Source: CAZOWL01 sp964583605
GTDB taxonomy: Bacteria > Pseudomonadota > Gammaproteobacteria > Chromatiales > Chromatiaceae
DNA: 36,747 nt
Reading direction: 5' to 3'
NCBI GenBank assembly: GCA_964583605.1
Contig: CAZOWL010000041.1
Coordinates: forward strand, 1 to 36,747
Made by a program: the position numbers and the translations under genes. The notes beneath the pieces were generated by a model, which saw nothing but the letters and a program-made list of their open reading frames with translations, searched no databases and was not told the origin of the DNA. The first letter of the stretch is position 1. Each line of letters begins with the position of its first letter. Positions 1 to 7,408 of the stretch are shown in pieces.

Positions 1-55
1 GCGAGGCGGCATTTCATCATCCGGGGTGGCTCGGCTCGCCCCATGATCGTTAGCC
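1..55 (+). repeat. Dispersed palindromic repeat, copy 1 (truncated by window edge)
   Basis: This stretch matches 3841-3895 almost base for base: the gcgaggcg start, the ccggggtggctcggctcgcc middle and the ccatgatcgt end are shared. It is therefore the right half of the element seen complete at 3774-3895 and, inverted, at 11701-11823. The left half lies outside the window. It ends 12 bases before the stop codon of the minus-strand protease gene, so it sits in that gene's 3' flank. Confidence 0.85.
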
Positions 56-66
56 ACGCCAGACGC

Positions 67-960
67 TTACTTCCAGCAGTCCACACGCAGCACGTAGGCG
101 CGCGCTTCTTCGAGCAGATCGGCCGGGCTCGGGCGGTCCTGGCTCACATCGGGCTGAACATTGTGGCGCGCAAGGAACCCGATTGAGGCACTGTTGGGGA
201 CAGCCATGCCCACATCCCGGACCACCCGACCGGTTCGCTCGTAGACCGCAGGAGTATCCACCGCCGCGAAGACGATACCGACAACTCGCCCTGAATCGTC
301 GAGGATCGGACCGCCACTGTTGCCGGGGCGGATCTCCGCTCGGATTGCAACCGGGTAAGGGGCACGCCGCTCCAGCGCTTCTCTGATAATGGTACCCCGC
401 GTAAGGATTGGCGTAATCGGCGGCAGTCCCTGATTCGGATAGCCAACAATGGCTACCTCATCCGGAAGCCCGCTGTCAGGCGGCGCGAAACGAGCCACGC
501 CCTTTGGGCGGTAGCCGGTTTTCAGCAATGCGAGATCATAACGGCTATCCGTGGCGAGGATGTGCGCGAGCTCCAGCCCGCCATCCGGAGGCGTCAACGT
601 CAATGTAGAGCAATCCCTGACGACATGGGCATTCGTCAAGATCGTCCCATCGCGGGATACGACAAAACCGGCGCCGACACTCGCCAAGCGCTTGCCTAGG
701 ACCGAGGGCGTCAAATTTGTCTCGAGCGACTCCCGCACGTACTCGCGACGGCGATCGCGGATCTGGGCCGCCTCCACATCGGTTACCGCGCGCCCTTCAC
801 AGTCGGCCGCGCGAACACGCGTGATCATTTGGCGGACAGCGTCGTAACAGTTCACGAGCCCATGCGAAGAGGCCGCGTAGCTTTGAGCGCTAGCGAACAG
901 AATCAGCGCCACGAGCCCGAGGGCGGTCACTGCGAGACGGAATCGGACACCTGAGCACAT
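67..960 (-). CDS. Secreted trypsin-like serine protease (HtrA/S1C type, no PDZ domain)
   Basis: The product is a chymotrypsin-fold serine protease of the S1C/HtrA kind, probably exported. From the ATG at 960 it has 297 residues. A hydrophobic segment at about residues 6-29 ends in an AQSYA-like signal-peptidase site. The triad is visible: His112 in TNAHVV, Asp142 in YDLALL, and Ser215 in the GNSGGP box. The chain ends soon after the barrel, with no PDZ domain, so it is shorter than DegP/DegS. Four cysteines (38, 54, 117, 295) could form disulfides in the periplasm. A GTG at 1008 would add 16 residues. I prefer the ATG because the signal peptide then starts properly and a weak AGG lies upstream. 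The next gene is on the other strand, so it is a single transcription unit. The substrate is unknown. Confidence 0.85.
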   Translation of the reverse strand: MCSGVRFRLAVTALGLVALILFASAQSYAASSHGLVNCYDAVRQMITRVRAADCEGRAVTDVEAAQIRDRRREYVRESLETNLTPSVLGKRLASVGAGFVVSRDGTILTNAHVVRDCSTLTLTPPDGGLELAHILATDSRYDLALLKTGYRPKGVARFAPPDSGLPDEVAIVGYPNQGLPPITPILTRGTIIREALERRAPYPVAIRAEIRPGNSGGPILDDSGRVVGIVFAAVDTPAVYERTGRVVRDVGMAVPNSASIGFLARHNVQPDVSQDRPSPADLLEEARAYVLRVDCWK

Positions 961-1855
961 GATCGTACCTATTTCGGTGCGGGGGGCTAAGCCGACCCTT
1001 GTCAACACATCCTACAAACAGCTACAAGCGCGACTGTTTTCGGAAGGAAACGCGTGCCGAGAACAAAGGTGCGTCGCAGGCGACTTCTAGCGGCTGCTAG
1101 ACCAGAAAGCCACGAGGCTACGTGGCTCCCGGTCGTCCCAGTAGCCGTGGCCTCCACCCGCTATGTACCTCGGCAAACATAGCCCCGTTTGCGCGAGCCA
1201 TACCGTACGAGCACCCGCGGGCGCGCAGCAAAGCAGACTGAATCGACAATGTAACGCCGCAATCTCGACGATGCGCGCGGCAATCACGATTTGACCACAG
1301 CACCGCTTTTGTCACAACGAAACACGCGAGCAACAGATCCTGTATCCGTCCGACCCTGCACCCGCCAGCCGAACATCGACGCCTCGCCCAAGTCATTGCC
1401 CCATCAATGTTAATCTTTTGACCCACGCTCCTTAAGCTCCGGGCAGGATCGTGATCTTGGCCATGCGGAAGGGCACAAGAGCCACCGCGGGTCACCTCCA
1501 CTGCTCAGCCAGCCCCCGTCACCAAATACGACTTCTAGCTTGAGCAAAAAGGTCAGACTTCCGTCACGGGATTCCGGAAGCTACAATCGCGCGCGGAGGG
1601 ACGGCAAGAACGAGGGGCCCGAGCGGTCGCAGGCCGCCGGCCGGCGACGCACGGCTCCCGAAAACACCAAGATCGCCAGCGCCCGCCTGCCCATCCGTAG
1701 CTCAAACCTCCTTCTCACGATGTGCCATGCCAGGACGAGCACCTTTGGCACCCAACAACACCGCTCTGCGACAGAGTCCAGGCTCGACTGAGCAGGTTGA
1801 AGTTAGCTCGGAAGAGAAGATTCTCGGCGCACACAAAACATGGTGGGCTATTGCA
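961..1855. other. Gene-poor interval between the protease and the FeeM-like gene
   Basis: No open frame here looks like a known protein; the frames present are short, rich in Arg and Ser, and lack ribosome sites. A small perfect hairpin occurs at 1108-1127 (stem AGCCACG/CGTGGCT, loop of six). The promoters of the divergent protease and acyltransferase genes must lie here, but I could not pick a convincing -35/-10 or -24/-12 pair. Confidence 0.5.
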
Positions 1856-2569
1856 ATGACGATCACTGTTGGCGTTGCCCGTTCCCCTAAAGAAATCGAT
1901 GACGCACTTTGGCTCCGGCACCAGGTCTACGTCGTTGAGGAGGGGTTGTTCAAGAGGGCCCCGATCCCCGACGACCGAATCGTGGACAAGTTCGACGTGG
2001 TACCCAAAGTCGCACAAATAGTTGCCTACGATGATGACGAGCCGGTCGGTGGCATACGGGTGAACTGTGATATGGGCGTCGGCCTGCCGCCCGAACGCTA
2101 CTTCGACTTCAGCCCTTTCAAACCAACCCGGATCGACGAATTCAACGCTACTAAGGCAGGGCACGCAGTCATTGCCTCTGGCGGGATGCTGGCCGTCCGC
2201 AAGAAATGGCGCAATCGCCGAGACGTGATCCTAGCCCTTTACAAAGCCGCTGCCGGCGTGTTTTACGCTTGGGATGCCACCCACATCATCGCCACGGTCA
2301 GTCACTCCTCGGCATCCGCGTATCCCCGAATGGGCTTCCGCACAGTCGCGGAGAAGATATGGAGTCCGGATATCGGGGATTTCCTCGTTCCGATCCTTGC
2401 GCATGCAAAGGATTATTATCGCTGGGCGTTTCGCGATGGGGTCGCGCCAGAGGGGCCGATCGGGCGAGACCCTCGTCATGTGCGTTGCAGGACCTGCAAG
2501 GGGGTGGGCGTTGAAGACCAGACGCCTGATCAGCGTATCCGGCCGCACTACCTCCGCTTAGTGCAGTAA
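1856..2569 (+). CDS. FeeM-like N-acyl amino acid synthase / LuxI-GNAT fold acyltransferase
   Basis: The 237-residue product resembles the N-acyl amino acid synthase (FeeM) branch of the LuxI/GNAT superfamily, which moves an acyl chain from acyl-ACP or acyl-CoA onto an amine. Visible family features are the N-terminal LRHQVYVVEE block (residues 20-29, matching the LuxI R..VF/Y..E entry), GGIRV at 65-69 on the central strand, and SGGMLAVRKKWRNR at 108-121, equivalent to the SRLAV..FRR box of its neighbour. The end of the protein carries a CxxC pair (Cys211, Cys214) that is not typical of LuxI. The frame stays open upstream to 1727, but the likeness begins at the ATG at 1856. No clear ribosome site is visible. 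The acceptor amino acid cannot be read from the sequence. Its neighbours suggest the first step of a small-molecule pathway. Confidence 0.72.
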   Translation: MTITVGVARSPKEIDDALWLRHQVYVVEEGLFKRAPIPDDRIVDKFDVVPKVAQIVAYDDDEPVGGIRVNCDMGVGLPPERYFDFSPFKPTRIDEFNATKAGHAVIASGGMLAVRKKWRNRRDVILALYKAAAGVFYAWDATHIIATVSHSSASAYPRMGFRTVAEKIWSPDIGDFLVPILAHAKDYYRWAFRDGVAPEGPIGRDPRHVRCRTCKGVGVEDQTPDQRIRPHYLRLVQ

Positions 2570-2941
2570 GCCGGCAGGGTGAAGGGGGCTTCCTCCGGCC
2601 CATCGTCCCGCGCGTGCCCGCAAGACTGCGCCAATCTGAGGAGACCCCACCGCACGAACAGATGCCTCGCGGCCTGACCCGTGATAGCCGAATCAAATAT
2701 GTTGTCCACGCAAGGCCCGTAGCAAGCCTGCCTACCGTGCGACATCTAACCTGGCAGAGTTGGCTGGAGTACCGATGGCGCTTGGTCGACTACAATTCTG
2801 GTTAGGCCGCACACGAGGAGCCTGTTTGGTTGCACAGGTCACAACTGTCGGCGACTCGTTGGCCTAACATGCGCACAAAGGCCCGGCCATCCCTGAGACC
2901 GTCCCGGTCCCTGGATGGCTCCGGAAATCGAGCGCCTGCCA
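2570..2941. other. Interval between the two acyltransferase genes
   Basis: This 372-bp interval has no recognisable coding sequence. A TACAAT at 2791-2796 could be a -10 box, but no good -35 sits at the right distance. The gap suggests that the second acyltransferase may have its own promoter. Confidence 0.4.
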
Positions 2942-3775
2942 ATGAGCCAGATCGCCTCCGCCACGCGCTTCCAGCGCTACTTCGATATCCGGTTCGCGAA
3001 TCGGCCGGAACTGCTGGAGCAGGCACATCGCCTGCGCTACGACGTCTATTGTCAGGAATTTCGCTACGAACGGGAGGAGGACTGCCCCGGAGCGCTCGAA
3101 TGCGATGATTACGACATCCATGCCCTGCACCTCCTTGTCACCCACAGAGAGACCGCCACTCCCGCCGGCTGCGTCCGGATGGTCCAGCCACCTGAGGATG
3201 ACCCAACGTTCTTGCTACCGCTAGAGCGCTATTGCAGCCACACGCTACGCGACAGCGAGCGCCACCCCAAGTACTTCCACCGGGCGGACATCGCCGAGAT
3301 CTCGCGCCTTGCCGTACACACAACATTTCGAAGACGTCTGGGCGAATCAGAGTCACCGATCGGCAGCCTTCAGCGCGATGCCTTCACGGACCACGAACAG
3401 CGCGCCTTCCCGCTGGTCAGCCTGGCCCTCTTTGCCGGCGCCACCGCCCTGCTAGCTCTTACGGCGCGCCAGCAGATGTATGTGATGATGGAGCCTCGAC
3501 TGGCTCGCCGACTTCGGAGTCTGGGCTTTCCATTCGTGCAGGTTGGCGAGCGCACCGACTACCACGGGACCAGAGCCGCTTATCACGTAACAGTCGCCGA
3601 GTGCCTCGATTCGTGGGGCGAGATCATGCAGCAGGTCTACGAAGGCGTTTATCCTGTGCTGCGGCAACAGGCCGCGGACGCCGAGCTTTCACTCTGCGGA
3701 TCCGCCCAGCAGTCGCACAGCCAGCCGCGGCTGGCCCCTGCCCGACGGGCCAGGCTCGGGGTCGCTTACCAATGA
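2942..3775 (+). CDS. PEP-CTERM/exosortase system-associated acyltransferase
   Basis: The 277-residue protein matches the family described as putative PEP-CTERM/exosortase-associated acyltransferase, relatives of LuxI-type acyl-homoserine lactone synthases. It begins with FQRYFDIRFA, then has the LRYDVYCQEF block (31-40, the LuxI R..V/F..E region), a GCVRM strand (76-80), and AEISRLAV followed by FRRR (118-132), the LuxI E..R box. A hydrophobic stretch, FPLVSLALFAGATALLALTA (156-175), is normal for this family. The frame is open from ATG 2915, and I chose ATG 2942 because the family likeness starts there; neither has a clear Shine-Dalgarno. The PEP-CTERM substrate at 8768-9838 supports an exosortase-linked role, though no exosortase gene is in the window. 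Its true product is not established. Confidence 0.85.
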   Translation: MSQIASATRFQRYFDIRFANRPELLEQAHRLRYDVYCQEFRYEREEDCPGALECDDYDIHALHLLVTHRETATPAGCVRMVQPPEDDPTFLLPLERYCSHTLRDSERHPKYFHRADIAEISRLAVHTTFRRRLGESESPIGSLQRDAFTDHEQRAFPLVSLALFAGATALLALTARQQMYVMMEPRLARRLRSLGFPFVQVGERTDYHGTRAAYHVTVAECLDSWGEIMQQVYEGVYPVLRQQAADAELSLCGSAQQSHSQPRLAPARRARLGVAYQ

Positions 3776-3895
3776 AATCCGCGCTGCACGCTCGCTCCCT
3801 CGTCCTTTGGGAGAGGGTTGGGGAGAGGGAACGATCAGGGGCGAGGCGACATTTCATCGTCCGGGGTGGCTCGGCTCGCCCCATGATCGTGAGCC
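3774..3895 (+). repeat. Dispersed palindromic repeat, copy 2 (complete)
   Basis: This is a 122-bp element starting on the stop codon of the preceding gene. The left part has the ctccctcg..ctttgggagaggg motif. The right part is a long inverted repeat: ACGATCA (3831-3837) plus GGGGCGAG (3838-3845) pairs with CTCGCCCC (3875-3882) plus TGATCGT (3884-3890). The inverted copy at 11701-11823 keeps the same pairing with different bases in the stem, which argues for a selected structure rather than chance. Confidence 0.88.
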
Positions 3896-3948
3896 GGGTG
3901 TTGCTCCGCATGGCGGTCGGCCCAGATCATACCTCTGCACTGCGTGCT

Positions 3949-3972
3949 AGCCGCCGCGTCGGAGCGGCGGCT
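3949..3972 (+). other. GC-rich hairpin upstream of the ThiF-like gene
   Basis: A perfect 9-bp stem, AGCCGCCGC paired with GCGGCGGCT, has a six-base loop (GTCGGA). It ends 28 bases before the ribosome site of the ThiF-like gene. No T-run follows, so it is not a standard terminator. It could be an attenuator, an RNA processing site, or the end of the preceding transcript. Confidence 0.45.
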
Positions 3973-4014
3973 CGTCGGTAGCTCGGCACCGCGCCAGAGC
4001 AAAGGAGCTCCATT

Positions 4015-4851
4015 GTGGCGACCTTCGATTACAACGAGGCGTTCAAACGCAACATCGGCTGGGTTACCGAGGCAGAACAGCAGCAGCTGCGCAGCACGCG
4101 CGTGGCGATCGCCGGCATGGGCGGCGTCGGAGGCAGCCATCTAGTGACCCTCACCCGGCTGGGCGTTGGCGCCTTCAACATATCGGACTTCGATGTCTTC
4201 GAACTGCCAAATTTCAATCGCCAAGTCGGCGCCACGATGCGCCACCTTGGCCGCCCCAAGATTGATTGCCTCGCCGCGATGGCCCTAGACATCAATCCGG
4301 ACCTATGCCTCAACCGGTTTTCTACCGGCGTAAACGAGGCCAGTATAGAGGCCTTCTTGGAGGGCGCGAACATCTATGTCGACGGCATCGATTTCTTCGC
4401 GATGACTGCTCGAAGCCTCGTGTTTGAGGCCTGCGCCGCGAAAGGCATCCCTGCGATTACCGCCGCGCCGATCGGTTGGGGCACCTCGCTGCTCGTGTTC
4501 ATGCCAGGGGAGATGACGTTCGAGGACTACTTCCAGCTTAGGGGCCACGCCCAGCCCGAGCAGCTCCGCCGCTTCCTCGCCGGTCTATCACCGGAGGGAC
4601 TGCAGCTCGGCCCGCTGGTTGACCCCTCGCGACTCGATCTCGAGCAGCGTATCGCGCCTTCTACCCCCGTGGGCTGCGAGCTCTGTGCTGCCCTGGCAGC
4701 CACGACCATCATGAAGATCTTACTCGGACGGGGACCGGTCGATTCGGCGCCCACGTCCTTACACCTGGATGCTTACTCCGGCACGCTCAGACGCTCGTTC
4801 CGGCCCGGAGGAACGAGTGACCCGGCAATTCAAGCAGCCCTTCGGCGCTAA
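4015..4851 (+). CDS. ThiF/MoeB/HesA-family E1-like adenylyltransferase
   Basis: The 278-residue protein is an E1-type enzyme that would adenylate a carboxylate with ATP. The Rossmann nucleotide site reads GMGGVGGSH (34-42), followed by SDFDVFELPNFNRQ (57-70), which carries the Asp and Arg used by MoeB/ThiF for ATP. GRPKID (79-84) supplies the conserved Lys, and VDGID (122-126) the metal-binding Asp. Only one CxxC (Cys221, Cys224) is present, where MoeB has two, so zinc binding is uncertain. No obvious crossover-loop catalytic Cys is seen. Start is GTG with AAAGGAG at 4001-4007, spaced seven bases. A nitroreductase gene follows 59 bp later. ThiF and nitroreductase domains are fused in mycobacterial Rv1355c-type proteins, which supports a joint role. 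No ThiS/MoaD-like partner is encoded here, so the substrate is open. Confidence 0.85.
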   Translation: MATFDYNEAFKRNIGWVTEAEQQQLRSTRVAIAGMGGVGGSHLVTLTRLGVGAFNISDFDVFELPNFNRQVGATMRHLGRPKIDCLAAMALDINPDLCLNRFSTGVNEASIEAFLEGANIYVDGIDFFAMTARSLVFEACAAKGIPAITAAPIGWGTSLLVFMPGEMTFEDYFQLRGHAQPEQLRRFLAGLSPEGLQLGPLVDPSRLDLEQRIAPSTPVGCELCAALAATTIMKILLGRGPVDSAPTSLHLDAYSGTLRRSFRPGGTSDPAIQAALRR

Positions 4852-4910
4852 CCGGCTCGGCAACGGCGCAGCCTACCGGTCTCGAGCAGACGTGCGAGCG
4901 AGGCTTCGAC

Positions 4911-5984
4911 ATGACATCTGAACACCGCGTAGCAGAGATTATCGAGAGGGCGCGTTGGGCCCCAAGCGGTGACAACACCCAGCCTTGGCGTTTCGAACTG
5001 CTCGGCAAAAACCATCTCCGCGTCCACGCACAAGATACGCGCGATTGGTGCGTCTACGACCTCGACGGCCGGGCCAGTCAGATCTCTTTCGGCGCTCTAA
5101 TAGAGACGATCGTGCTAGCGGCCTCAGCAGCTGGCCTTGAAGCGCAGGTGGCGCTGGACATGAACGCCTCACCGGACAAGCCCGTTCTGGACGTGCAGCT
5201 GGTCGCAGCAGCTGCAATGGCTCCAGACCCTCTGCACGCGTTCATCGAGCGTCGGGTCACGCAGCGCCGCCCCCTATCGACAACGCCGCTCACCGATGAA
5301 GATAAGAGAGCACTGCAGGCGGCTGTCGGCAGGGGACATCGCGTTTACTGGATCGAAGGAGCCAAACAGAGGACCCGGATGGCGGCTTTGCTCTATCGAA
5401 ATGCGCACATCCGCCTAACAATCCGAGAAGCTTACGAAGTCCATCGTCGAATCATCGAATGGGACACACACTTCAGCGAGGATCGCATACCGGATCGGGC
5501 GCTCGGACTCAACCCGCTGGCCCTCAGACTGATGAAATGGGCGATGCAAAGCTGGGATCGGGTCGACTTCCTCAATCACTACCTCGGCGGGACGCTGCTT
5601 CCGAGGCTGGAGATGGACATCCTGCCGGCGCTGCGGTGCGCAGCTCATTTCTTTCTCATCGCCGAGCGCCCGCCTCGAACGGTCGAGGATTACTGGAGCG
5701 CGGGGCGCGCCGTGCAAAGGATGTGGCTTGCGGCGACGTGCCGCGGCCTGCAATTCCAGCCGGAGACGACACCCGTGATCTTCTCCGACTACGTTCGCCG
5801 CGGCATCACCTTCACAACGGATGCCCGTGCGCTCGCCAACGCCGCCAAAATGCGCGCGGAGTGTGTCCGTCTGCTTGGCGAAACCGCCCTGAACAGCGCG
5901 ATGTTCGCCGGACGCCTCGGCTACGGGGCAACGCCGACCGCACGCTCTCTGCGATTGCCGATCGCTCGACTGCGGCTCCAATGA
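4911..5984 (+). CDS. Nitroreductase-family FMN oxidoreductase
   Basis: This is a 357-residue member of the nitroreductase superfamily, in the divergent group that accompanies ThiF-like domains. The N-terminal ARWAPSGDNTQPWRFEL (14-30) is the FMN phosphate-binding signature. ERRVTQRRP (113-121) is a second conserved Arg-rich segment. GRLGYGATPTARSLR (334-348) is the C-terminal FMN-binding loop. The length exceeds that of simple NfsB-type enzymes (about 220) because of an inserted region around 130-260. It starts at ATG with GCGAGG seven bases upstream. Members of the superfamily carry out nitro reduction, dehydrogenation of azolines, and other flavin chemistry. Beside an E1 enzyme and acyltransferases, an oxidative tailoring step is plausible but inferred. 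Confidence 0.83.
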   Translation: MTSEHRVAEIIERARWAPSGDNTQPWRFELLGKNHLRVHAQDTRDWCVYDLDGRASQISFGALIETIVLAASAAGLEAQVALDMNASPDKPVLDVQLVAAAAMAPDPLHAFIERRVTQRRPLSTTPLTDEDKRALQAAVGRGHRVYWIEGAKQRTRMAALLYRNAHIRLTIREAYEVHRRIIEWDTHFSEDRIPDRALGLNPLALRLMKWAMQSWDRVDFLNHYLGGTLLPRLEMDILPALRCAAHFFLIAERPPRTVEDYWSAGRAVQRMWLAATCRGLQFQPETTPVIFSDYVRRGITFTTDARALANAAKMRAECVRLLGETALNSAMFAGRLGYGATPTARSLRLPIARLRLQ

Positions 5985-6027
5985 GCGAGCCGCCCAAGGT
6001 GCGGTGCGGGGTCGGAGAGCCAATGCG

Positions 6028-7242
6028 ATGAATGACTCGAGACCCAACCAACGTCGCCGCGTCCTGTTCATCGCAGAGGCCGTCACGCTTGCGCATGTTG
6101 CGCGTCCTCGCGCCCTCGCGGAGGCGCTGGATCCAGGCCGTTACGAGGTGCATCTTGCTTCGGCTTCGGCTTTCGAAGGGGCGTTGGCGGGCCTCAGCGT
6201 CCAACGCTGGCCCTTGAACAGCATCGCACCACAGCGATTCAAGACGGCGCTGGCCCGGGGGAAGCCGGTATACGATGTCCAAACGCTCACCGGATATGTC
6301 GAGCAAGACCTTGCGCTGCTTGATCAGGTCCGGCCAGATCTCGTCGTCGGGGATTTCCGCCTCTCGCTGGCGGTTAGCGCTCCCCTGCGCCACACCCCCT
6401 ATTACGCGCTGGTGAATGCCTATTGGAGTCCTTACGCGACCCTGGCGAGATGGCCTATCCCAGAGCTGCCGATCGTACGACTGCTCGGCGAGGGTCTCGC
6501 CAGCCAGCTATTCAATCGCCTCCGCCCGCTCATCTTCCTGCTGCACGGCCGTCCACTCAATACCGTGCGCCGCCGTTTCGGTCTAGCCCCTGTCGGAGAC
6601 ATGCTCAGGACCTACACCTGGGCCGACGAGACCCTCTACCTGGATGTCCCGGAGCTGGTGCCAACTCGCCAGCTGCCGCCGACGCATCGTTTTATTGGGC
6701 CCGCGATCTGGCAGCCTTCTCTCCCGTTTCCCAGCTGGTGGAACAGGCTACCGACCAACCGCGCGACGATCTACGTCACGCCCGGCTCGTCGGGCGCGGC
6801 GCGGCAGCTGCGCGGGCTCCTCGCCGAACTCATCAGGCTGCCGGTCAATGTCCTGGTCGCAACGGCAGGCCGATTGCACGGGAGCCAGCTCCCGCGGGGT
6901 GTTTGGGGAGCTGACTATCTACCCGGGATCGATGCTGCAGCTCGCGCCGATCTCGTGATCTCAAACGGCGGTAGCGGCACAGGCTACCAGGCGCTCAGTC
7001 AGGGCGTGCCGGTTTTGGGGATTGTCAGCAACCTCGACCAGCATCTGAACATGCACTACACCGCTCTCGCGGGCGCTGGACGCGTGCTCCGCAGCGAGCA
7101 GGCCACTCCTGGCGCCGTGCGCGCGACTGTCGAGCAGATGCTCTCCTCCGACCGTTATCGATCTGCCGCGAAAGAGGTGCAGCAATGGATTGGCCAGTGT
7201 CGGGCTCAGGACAACCTAGAGCGGTGCCTAGTCTCTGGATAG
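6028..7242 (+). CDS. UGT/MGT-like glycosyltransferase (GT-B fold)
   Basis: The 404-residue protein looks like a GT1-type nucleotide-sugar glycosyltransferase. The N-terminal domain opens with RRVLFIAEAVTLAHVARPRAL, the beta-alpha start with the acceptor-site His. The C-terminal domain has LPGIDAAARADLVISNGG, then GTGYQALSQGVPVLGI and NLDQHLN. These correspond to the UGT signature HGG..T..EA...GVP......DQ that binds the sugar nucleotide. The usual His of HGG is replaced by Asn. Start ATG 6028 has GGAGAG at 6014-6019, and a GTG at 6004 is less likely. It follows the nitroreductase by 43 bp and is probably cotranscribed. The acceptor may be the acylated product of the upstream genes. Confidence 0.82.
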   Translation: MNDSRPNQRRRVLFIAEAVTLAHVARPRALAEALDPGRYEVHLASASAFEGALAGLSVQRWPLNSIAPQRFKTALARGKPVYDVQTLTGYVEQDLALLDQVRPDLVVGDFRLSLAVSAPLRHTPYYALVNAYWSPYATLARWPIPELPIVRLLGEGLASQLFNRLRPLIFLLHGRPLNTVRRRFGLAPVGDMLRTYTWADETLYLDVPELVPTRQLPPTHRFIGPAIWQPSLPFPSWWNRLPTNRATIYVTPGSSGAARQLRGLLAELIRLPVNVLVATAGRLHGSQLPRGVWGADYLPGIDAAARADLVISNGGSGTGYQALSQGVPVLGIVSNLDQHLNMHYTALAGAGRVLRSEQATPGAVRATVEQMLSSDRYRSAAKEVQQWIGQCRAQDNLERCLVSG

Positions 7243-7408
7243 TCTCTGAGCCTCTCCCAGCCAGACGACAGCTCCCCGCCGATGCTACCCGCGTTGCCTG
7301 AACCCGTTGTCTGCGTCGGTCCCTCAATGCTCACACGCCGACCTCGCCGGAGCTGCGTGGCACCGTTTCTGCGAGACGCGCGGTCAAACAAGGCCTCGAG
7401 GACACAAG

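Noticed and set aside
1000..1016. Degenerate copy of the enhancer element (TGTCA-N5-TCCTACA) upstream of the protease
   Set aside because: Two of the seven right-half bases differ, and no sigma-54 promoter is near; one such match is expected by chance.
1842..1855. TGGTGGGCTATTGC as a sigma-54 promoter for the FeeM-like gene
   Set aside because: The spacing between GG and GC is one base short, and the site runs into the start codon.
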